From Nostoc sp. GT001 (GTDB lineage: Bacteria > Cyanobacteriota > Cyanobacteriia > Cyanobacteriales > Nostocaceae), in the NCBI RefSeq assembly GCF_030382115.1, contig NZ_JAUDRJ010000003.1:4434437-4465233 (forward strand): a stretch of 30,797 nt of DNA. Direction: 5' to 3'. Below are positions 24,058-30,797 of this stretch, piece after piece. The translations under genes were made by a program, and so were the position numbers. The notes below the pieces were generated by a model, which saw nothing but the letters and a program-made list of their open reading frames with translations, ran no database searches and was not told the DNA's origin. Numbering within the stretch: the first letter of the stretch is position 1; each line of letters begins with the position of its first letter.

Positions 24058-24411
24058 TTAGCAAGGAACTAACTCTTCCTCACCCTTGGGATTGGTTTCA
24101 CTTTCATCCATCTCATCGAGAGAAAGATGCTCTTGACCAACTACTCCTGGTTGATTGCCTAAAGTAACCAGTTCCCCATCACGTAAGACTAGCGAACTAT
24201 CACAAGTTGGGCATGAGTAAACTCTATGAGTCCGCCCATAAGAAGAATCTTCTAACTCGTCAACCAATTCTTGATTGGATAGGTAAAAACCAAGGGCACG
24301 TTCGGCAAGTTCTGACATTGGCTCGGAATCAACTGCTGAACGAATCTTCAGTTTTCTGTGCAACTCTGGCGATAAATACAAAGTGACCTTTTGCTTAGTT
24401 TGCGTTTGCAT
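24058..24411 (-). CDS. Ribbon-helix-helix-like protein with CxxC tail
   Basis: A 117-residue protein. The first 45 residues (KVTLYLSPELHRKLKIRSAV, then DSEPMSELAERALGFYL) have the strand-helix-helix pattern of CopG/RHH DNA-binding or plasmid-type proteins. The centre holds a single CPTC pair (VYSCPTCDSSLVLRDGE) that may bind zinc together with another chain or be redox-active. The C-terminus is acidic and disordered (LDEMDESETNPKGEEELVP) ending in Cys. It lies 82 bases upstream of ycf46 on the same strand, so it may be the first gene of that transcript. The target is unknown. Its neighbours upstream are on the other strand. Confidence 0.75.
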   Translation of the reverse strand: MQTQTKQKVTLYLSPELHRKLKIRSAVDSEPMSELAERALGFYLSNQELVDELEDSSYGRTHRVYSCPTCDSSLVLRDGELVTLGNQPGVVGQEHLSLDEMDESETNPKGEEELVPC

Positions 24412-24724
24412 ATAACTCTTTAACGGTCTTACCCGGGTATGTATATCAAGTTATCGGTTCTTTTATTGGTTGTCAAGACAGTAAAGCGTTTTAACGCTAA
24501 TTTTGTTACATTTGTTTACATCTGGGTTTGCTTGCACCATAATATGATGCTTTATGGTTCATCACTAGTGGCTCTAGCCCTTGAAATTGAGCGATTTATC
24601 GCTCACTACGAATCTCTTAAAATTGATGTGGCAGACTACTAGTTAGCTGATTGAGAATAGTGCAATATTCAGAGTTTCTGGTATTTCTATAAAATCAGTA
24701 ACTTTGGCAAAATGTGTAATGTAA
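24412..24724. other. Divergent gene-free region
   Basis: Contains the promoters of the RHH-like gene (leftward) and the lipoprotein gene (rightward). A 67-codon open frame (24439-24642) has no ribosome binding site and poor protein-like character at its start; its last 30 codons look slightly more protein-like, but I do not call it. No palindrome longer than 6 bases was noticed. Confidence 0.5.
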
Positions 24725-25243
24725 ATGGCTACTGCTAATAGAATCTCTAGTTTGGGGCGAAGAATTTATCGGCTTGCCGCCAGCGTTAGCGGAGTCATTG
24801 CCCTGTTAATCATGCTGTGGGGTTGTACTGTAAATGATTTTAATGCCGGAGCGATCGCCTGGAAAACTTATAGCAACTCTCGTTATGGCTTTGAATTTCT
24901 ATATCCGAGTAATTGGACTTCTTTAGTAGCCTCAGAAAATGGTGATGGAATTGCGTTTATTTCACCACAGGATAACTCAGTGGAAATTCGCGGGTGGGCA
25001 AGTCATCAGCTGCCAAACGATCCAGAGTCCATGAAAAAGATAAAATCCAACTTTCAGACCGCTCAAGGAGTAGCTGGGGTAATGCTTGTAGAAGTCGAAC
25101 GAGGAGTAAGTTCGATGACACTGACGCTAACTCAAAGTCAAGTGAAATACCATTTACAGGGACGGAGTAAGAGCCAAGAATTTCAAAATTACTATCGTTT
25201 GTTTTATTACATTGCCCACCAGTATCGGATTTTAAAGTTTTAA
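24725..25243 (+). CDS. Lipoprotein with a PsbP-like fold (tentative)
   Basis: A 172-residue exported lipoprotein. The N-terminus has the twin-basic stretch LGRRIYRLAA, a hydrophobic segment VIALLIMLWG, and the lipidated Cys34 (LWGC). The mature part begins WKTYSNSRYGFEFLYPSNWT, the typical entry strand of PsbP and Mog1/PsbP-like domains, and ends with YYRLFYYIAHQYRILKF. True CyanoP has a similar motif (YRFLYPxGW). The middle (MLVEVERGVSSMTLTLTQSQ) is less conserved. A role in thylakoid or plasma-membrane protein assembly is plausible but unproven. It stands alone 155 bases before sqdB; the gap holds GAGTTAGG-type repeats (25270-25295), which argues against one operon. Confidence 0.7.
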   Translation: MATANRISSLGRRIYRLAASVSGVIALLIMLWGCTVNDFNAGAIAWKTYSNSRYGFEFLYPSNWTSLVASENGDGIAFISPQDNSVEIRGWASHQLPNDPESMKKIKSNFQTAQGVAGVMLVEVERGVSSMTLTLTQSQVKYHLQGRSKSQEFQNYYRLFYYIAHQYRILKF

Positions 25244-25392
25244 TGGAGCGTTGGGTGTTAGGAATGCTGAGTTAGGAGTTAAGAGTTAGGAGTTTTGTTT
25301 ATCTCCCTCATCTCCCTCCAAAATCCACATCTCCCCCAGAATAATGATTAAGAGGGTACAGAAACCTGATAGATTTAGCTATCAGCGAGTAA

Positions 25393-26559
<1,167 letters not shown>

Positions 26560-26590
26560 AATAAACCCCAGTAAATCGTGGGTCTAAAAA

Positions 26591-26623
26591 TGGTCGTCAT
26601 ATTTTAGCACAATATGGCGACCA
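26591..26623 (+). terminator. Hairpin between sqdB and sqdX
   Basis: TGGTCGTCATATT (26591-26603) pairs with AATATGGCGACCA (26611-26623) with one G-U pair and a 7-base loop, followed by an A/T-rich stretch without a strict U-run. It probably ends or weakens the sqdB transcript, so that sqdX has its own promoter in 26624-26793. Confidence 0.75.
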
Positions 26624-26793
26624 ACTATTTATTATTCATCAGGCGTATCTTCCAGCTACTACTAAATTTACTGTTTACTACAGTTATTTTGATTGTGCAG
26701 AATTGATTACAGGACGCGAGACAGTTTACTCTGTGTTTAATAGCAAAATGCACTCTTAAGCTGAGATTATCTGCCTGGACTGAATAGTTTTTT

Positions 26794-27939
26794 ATGAGAA
26801 TTGCCCTATTTACCGAAACCTTTTTACCCAAGGTTGACGGCATTGTAACGCGCCTGCGCCATACTGTCGATCATCTCCAGCGCAGCGGTAATCAGGTATT
26901 GGTGATTGCCCCTGATGGAGGCATCACAGAACACAAAGGCGCTAAAGTTTACGGCGTTAGTGGCTTTCCTCTGCCATTGTATCCAGAATTAAAAATGGCA
27001 TTACCCCGCCCAGCCATTGGTTACACTTTAGAAGAGTTTAAGCCAGATGTTATTCATGTCGTGAATCCAGCCGTTTTGGGTTTGTCTGGTATATTTTATA
27101 GCAAAATCCTCAAAATCCCCTTGGTGGCTTCTTATCATACCCATTTACCCCAATATCTCCAGCATTACGGCTTGGGGATGCTGGAAGGTTTTCTTTGGGA
27201 ACTACTGAAAGGCGCTCATAATCAAGCAGCTTTAAATCTGTGTACCTCCACAGCAATGGTGGAGGAATTAACAGCGCATGGTATTGAACGTGTAGATTTA
27301 TGGCAGCGTGGGGTAGATACAGAATTATTTCACCCCGATTTAGCTAATGTAGAGATGCGATCGCATTTATCACAAAATCATCCAGAAAGTCCATTGCTAC
27401 TTTACGTTGGACGGCTTTCCGCTGAAAAAGAAATTGAGCGCATCAAACCAATCTTAGAAGCAATTCCCCAAGCGCGATTGGCATTGGTTGGCGATGGGCC
27501 GCACCGTCAAGCATTGCAAAAACACTTTGCTGGCACAAATACTTATTTTGTTGGCTATCTTATGGGGCAAGAGTTAGGTTCTGCCTTTGCGAGTGCTGAT
27601 GCCTTCATCTTTCCTTCCCGTACAGAAACACTAGGCTTAGTGCTACTAGAAGCGATGGCTGCTGGCTGTCCCGTGGTAGCAGCCCGTTCCGGGGGAATTC
27701 CTGATATTGTGACAGATGGCGTAAATGGATATCTTTTTGAGCCAACAGCAGATATTCAAGGAGCATTAGCTGCTACTGTTCGACTCTTAGAACAAAAACA
27801 ACAACGAGACACCATCCGTCAAAATGCCCGCCAGGAAGCAGAAAGTTGGGGTTGGGCAGCTGCCACCAGACAGCTACAAGATTACTATCAAAAGGTGATA
27901 TTTTCTGAACAGTTGGCACAATCGGAGAGTAGGAAGTAG
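26794..27939 (+). CDS. sqdX: Sulfoquinovosyltransferase (SqdX)
   Basis: A 381-residue GT4-family glycosyltransferase that moves sulfoquinovose from its UDP form to diacylglycerol, the last step to SQDG, at the membrane surface. The N-terminal MRIALFTETFLPKVDGIVTR and HVVNPAVLGLSGIFYSKILK form the acceptor half; YVGRLSAEKEIE and ALVGDGPHRQALQ begin the donor half; and SRTETLGLVLLEAMAAGCPVV carries the family's E-x7-E motif. There is no signal peptide or membrane span, as expected for a peripheral enzyme. Together with sqdB it forms the dedicated sulfolipid pair. The end of the gene is followed by GAGTAGG- and CACCTGTC-type short repeats (27930-28000) before the cyclase gene. Confidence 0.94.
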   Translation: MRIALFTETFLPKVDGIVTRLRHTVDHLQRSGNQVLVIAPDGGITEHKGAKVYGVSGFPLPLYPELKMALPRPAIGYTLEEFKPDVIHVVNPAVLGLSGIFYSKILKIPLVASYHTHLPQYLQHYGLGMLEGFLWELLKGAHNQAALNLCTSTAMVEELTAHGIERVDLWQRGVDTELFHPDLANVEMRSHLSQNHPESPLLLYVGRLSAEKEIERIKPILEAIPQARLALVGDGPHRQALQKHFAGTNTYFVGYLMGQELGSAFASADAFIFPSRTETLGLVLLEAMAAGCPVVAARSGGIPDIVTDGVNGYLFEPTADIQGALAATVRLLEQKQQRDTIRQNARQEAESWGWAAATRQLQDYYQKVIFSEQLAQSESRK

Positions 27940-28039
27940 GGAGTGAAAAAGGGAATAGGTTACAGGTTATTTCCTATCACCTGTCACCTGTCACCTCTTC
28001 CCTAATCCCAATGCCCAAAATCTAAAATCTAAAATTACC

Positions 28040-30637
28040 ATGACACTCCCCAACTCAGGCAGCGTCTTGGCTACATTAACTGAACTAACTCAAGTTAATC
28101 GTGCTCATGCCCTACTGCGTCGCGTCAAAGACTTATCTGTTAATGAATTTGTTTGCTTACTCGACTTTATAACTGCTGAGTTCCAGCAATTTTTGAGAGC
28201 TATTGAACTAATCAATAATGAAGCTCTAGAAACTATGTTGGAGAAAGTATTAGAAGCTATCACACTCAAAATTGGTCAAATTCTCCAAGCAGAACATACA
28301 GCCATTTTTTTAGTTGATTATGACAAAGGTCAACTGTGGTCAAAAGTTCCTCAAGATAATAGCCAAAAATTCTTAGAAATTCGTACTCCCATTACCGTGG
28401 GTATCCCTGGACATGTTGCTAGTACAGGTCAATATCTCAATATATCTGAAACTTATACTCATCCCCTATTTAGCCCAGAACTTGAAAAACAAATGGGCTA
28501 CAAAATCCGTAATCTTTTATGTATGCCCGTTATCAGTAGCAAAAACCAGACTGTAGCGGTAGTGCAACTAGCTAATAAAACCGGGAATGTTCCGTTTAAT
28601 CATGATGATGAAGAACGTTTTCGAGACTTTGCGGCTTCAATTGGTATTATCTTGGAAAGCTGCCAATCTTTTTATGTAGCGGCTCGTAATCAAAGAGGCG
28701 CAACGGCTTTGTTGCGGGCAACTCAGACACTGGGGCAAAGTTTAGATTTAGAAGCAACTTTGCAGATAGTCATGGAACAAGCCCGAATTTTAATGCAAGC
28801 AGACCGCAGTACACTGTTTTTATATCGTAAAGAGCTAAACGAACTCTCGACGAAAGTTGCAGTGGCAGCAGATGGCACAAACTTGATAGAAATTCGCATT
28901 CCTGCTAATCGTGGCATTGCTGGATATGTAGCTTCCACTGGTGAAGCCTTAAATATTTCTGATGTTTATAAAGACCCCCGCTTTGACCCGACTATAGATA
29001 AAAAAACTGGTTATATAACTCGCAATATCCTATGTTTACCAGTATTTAATTCTGCAAATGAATTGATTGGCGTTACACAATTAATTAATAAGCAACAAAG
29101 TAGTTTTACTGCTTCTGATGAAGAGTTTATGCGGGCTTTTAATAATCAGGCAGGAATTGCCTTAGAAAATGCTCGGCTGTTTGAAAATGTGCTGTTAGAA
29201 AAACAGTATCAAAAAGATATTTTACAAAGTCTGTCAGATGCTGTGATTTCTACAGATATGGCGGGACAGATTGTCACGATTAATGATGCAGCCCTAGAGT
29301 TGCTGGGTTGTCCGATAGGAGACGCTAATAGTAAAAACAACAAACTTTTGTGGGAACAAAATTTGATTGGTCGCCTAGTTTGGGAAGTTGTGCCAATTGA
29401 AAATCTCCAAATGCGACTAGAAGATAGTCTCAAAACTGGAGCTAAACATTATGTGCCAGAGCAAAGTTTGATACTGGGAGTACATCAAGTTATGAATGAG
29501 GAGTTAGGAGTTAAAAGTGAAACTCAATACTTAGCATTCAGTACTTATCACTCGATTTTAGCATTGTGCGATCGCACTAACCCCGATATTTTTATTCCCT
29601 GGAATCAACCTCTGACTCCCCAATCTGAGTTTCTCACTTCTCATGAGGTACAAACATTAGAGCGCAATATCAATCTTACTGTTAATCCCCTGACTAACCC
29701 AGAAGGCGGTGTACGTGGTGGTTTGGTGGTTTTAGAAGACATTACTCAGGAAAAACGGATGAAAACTACCATGTCCCGCTATCTGACACCCCATGTCGCT
29801 GAACAAGTTATGGCATTGGGGGAAGATGCTTTAATGGTAGGTGAACGGAAGGAAGTAACTATCTTGTTTTCTGATATCCGTGGCTACACAACACTTACAG
29901 AAAATCTCGGTGCAGCTGAAGTGGTATTGCTGCTCAATCAGTATTTTGAAACGATGGTAGAGGCGGTTTTTAACCACGAAGGCACTCTCGATAAATTTAT
30001 TGGTGATGCCTTAATGGCGGTATTTGGTGCGCCGCTACCATTGACAGAAAATCATGCTTGGAGGGCTATACAGTCAGCGTTAGATATGAGACGCCGCTTA
30101 GAAGAATTTAACCAACGGCGAATTATCCAGGCACAGCCGCAAATTCGTATTGGCATTGGGATTAGTTCTGGGGATGTGGTTTCGGGTAATATTGGTTCTC
30201 GCAAACGGATGGATTACACCGTAATTGGAGATGGTGTAAATTTAAGTTCGCGCTTGGAAACGGTAACTAAAGATTATGGTTGTGATATTATTTTAAGTGA
30301 ATTTACTTACCAACTGTGCAGCGATCGCATTTGGGTGCGCCAGTTAGATAAAATCCGCGTCAAAGGGAAACACCAGGCCGTGAATATCTACGAGTTAATT
30401 GGCGATCGCACTACTGAGTTAGATGCCAACACTCAAGAGTTTTTGTTTCACTATCATACTGGACGCGCTGCTTATTTATCGCGCAACTTTTCACAAGCCA
30501 TCGCTTGTTTCGAGTCCGCCAAATCTATCCAACCTCAAGACCAAGCTGTTGATATCCACCTAGAGCGTGCGCGTAATTATCAACAAACGCCGCCCCCAGA
30601 GTCCTGGGATGGTATTTGGACAATGCTTACTAAGTAG
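28040..30637 (+). CDS. Adenylate cyclase with tandem GAF, PAS and class III catalytic domains (CyaB type)
   Basis: An 865-residue cytosolic cAMP-making sensor. The N-terminus (1-60) is helical; GAF-A spans about 65-210 and GAF-B about 230-380, each with its NKFDE motif (NKTGNVPFNHDDE; NKQQSSFTASDE), as in cyclic-nucleotide-binding GAF domains. A PAS domain covers about 390-575, and the catalytic domain about 600-790: ILFSDIRGYT with metal ligand Asp612, LDKFIGDALM with Lys652 and Asp656, and MDYTVIGDGVNLSSRLE with Thr727, Asn734 and Arg738. Lys and Thr select ATP. A TPR-like tail follows (about 795-845). The build matches Anabaena CyaB1/CyaB2, in which cAMP bound to a GAF domain activates the cyclase. 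The PAS region carries residues EELGVKS encoded by an interspersed repeat. Confidence 0.93.
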   Translation: MTLPNSGSVLATLTELTQVNRAHALLRRVKDLSVNEFVCLLDFITAEFQQFLRAIELINNEALETMLEKVLEAITLKIGQILQAEHTAIFLVDYDKGQLWSKVPQDNSQKFLEIRTPITVGIPGHVASTGQYLNISETYTHPLFSPELEKQMGYKIRNLLCMPVISSKNQTVAVVQLANKTGNVPFNHDDEERFRDFAASIGIILESCQSFYVAARNQRGATALLRATQTLGQSLDLEATLQIVMEQARILMQADRSTLFLYRKELNELSTKVAVAADGTNLIEIRIPANRGIAGYVASTGEALNISDVYKDPRFDPTIDKKTGYITRNILCLPVFNSANELIGVTQLINKQQSSFTASDEEFMRAFNNQAGIALENARLFENVLLEKQYQKDILQSLSDAVISTDMAGQIVTINDAALELLGCPIGDANSKNNKLLWEQNLIGRLVWEVVPIENLQMRLEDSLKTGAKHYVPEQSLILGVHQVMNEELGVKSETQYLAFSTYHSILALCDRTNPDIFIPWNQPLTPQSEFLTSHEVQTLERNINLTVNPLTNPEGGVRGGLVVLEDITQEKRMKTTMSRYLTPHVAEQVMALGEDALMVGERKEVTILFSDIRGYTTLTENLGAAEVVLLLNQYFETMVEAVFNHEGTLDKFIGDALMAVFGAPLPLTENHAWRAIQSALDMRRRLEEFNQRRIIQAQPQIRIGIGISSGDVVSGNIGSRKRMDYTVIGDGVNLSSRLETVTKDYGCDIILSEFTYQLCSDRIWVRQLDKIRVKGKHQAVNIYELIGDRTTELDANTQEFLFHYHTGRAAYLSRNFSQAIACFESAKSIQPQDQAVDIHLERARNYQQTPPPESWDGIWTMLTK
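29499..29518 (+). repeat. Interspersed heptamer repeat inside the cyclase gene
   Basis: The 20 bases here are identical to 11378-11397, an intergenic AGTTAGG tandem repeat. They encode residues about 487-493 (EELGVKS) in the PAS region, kept in frame. Confidence 0.8.
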
Positions 30638-30692
30638 TCATTGGTCACTTGTCATTGGTCACTTGTCATTGGTCACTTGTCATTTGTCATTG
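30637..30692. repeat. 14-base tandem repeat after the cyclase gene
   Basis: GTCATTGGTCACTT occurs three times without error (30637-30678) and then decays (GTCATTTGTCATTG). The first base is the last base of the cyclase stop codon. The remaining 100 bases to the window end are C/T-rich with no gene. Confidence 0.85.
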
Positions 30693-30797
30693 CTTATTCT
30701 CCTTGTCTCCCCCATCTCTCCTATCTCCCCTTCAATCTTTAGTCTCTCCCTGGTCATCTTGAAACGGATCTTCGCCAATTCCTAGCTCTTTTTTGAG

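Noticed and set aside
24439..24642. 67-codon plus-strand frame in the region before the lipoprotein gene
   Set aside because: No ribosome binding site, odd composition at its start, and no recognisable motif; only the last 30 codons look mildly protein-like.
30637..30692. 14-base tandem repeat as CRISPR or iteron origin
   Set aside because: No spacers and no replication gene nearby; a simple repeat at the end of a gene.

Overview
The window comes from a filamentous, Nostoc/Anabaena-like cyanobacterium. The evidence is frequent GCGATCGC (HIP1) octamers, chloroplast-type genes (ycf35, ycf46), sulfolipid genes (sqdB, sqdX), a fused panC-cmk, a GAF-GAF-PAS adenylate cyclase of the Anabaena CyaB type, an NtcA-type site, and the heptamer tandem repeats and palindromic interspersed repeats typical of these genomes. 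There are 28 apparently intact protein genes, four broken or partial ones, and no tRNA, rRNA or CRISPR array that I could see.

Layout. 1-1334: two cobalamin (corrin ring) genes, cobH and cobI, overlapping and on the plus strand. 1416-8974: an arsenic resistance island. It holds an ArsR-type repressor, a phosphate-binding lipoprotein (PstS/SphX type), an Acr3 arsenite efflux permease, a small dual-specificity-type phosphatase, a GAPDH paired with ArsJ, a 3' fragment of a TauE/SafE-like permease, then a divergent second ArsR facing arsI (C-As lyase) and arsH (organoarsenical oxidase). The shared arsR2-arsI control region carries two clear TATTGA-N6-TCRATA dyads. 9047-11663: a PHP-family gene broken by one in-frame TAA, a pstS-like signal-peptide remnant, a GC-rich PurM-like gene that looks imported, and a small hypothetical gene. 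11906-12508: iron superoxide dismutase.

12509-13631 is a gene-free kilobase holding nested inverted-repeat elements with a multi-hairpin core. 13632-16513: panC-cmk fusion and an RlpA-like lipoprotein, both minus strand. 17413-18384: glutaminase, with a perfect TGTA-N8-TACA palindrome about 140 bases upstream. 18407-18721: two adjacent inverted-repeat elements; the second supplies the stop codon of a hypothetical gene. 19557-21612: AbrB-type membrane protein and a retropepsin-like protein. 21645-24411: ycf35, ycf46 and a ribbon-helix-helix protein, with two stacked terminators after ycf35 and a start-less small reading frame behind them. 24725-30637: a lipoprotein, sqdB, sqdX and the adenylate cyclase.

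How the genes work together. The island covers three arsenic routes: arsenite export (Acr3), arsenate disposal as 1-arseno-3-phosphoglycerate (GAPDH makes it, ArsJ exports it), and organoarsenicals (ArsI demethylates, ArsH oxidises). The phosphate-binding protein would favour phosphate over arsenate at uptake. No classical arsC is present; the phosphatase-type gene sits where one might be expected. sqdB and sqdX are the two dedicated steps of sulfoquinovosyl diacylglycerol synthesis. All names are assigned by reading protein motifs; no database search was possible.
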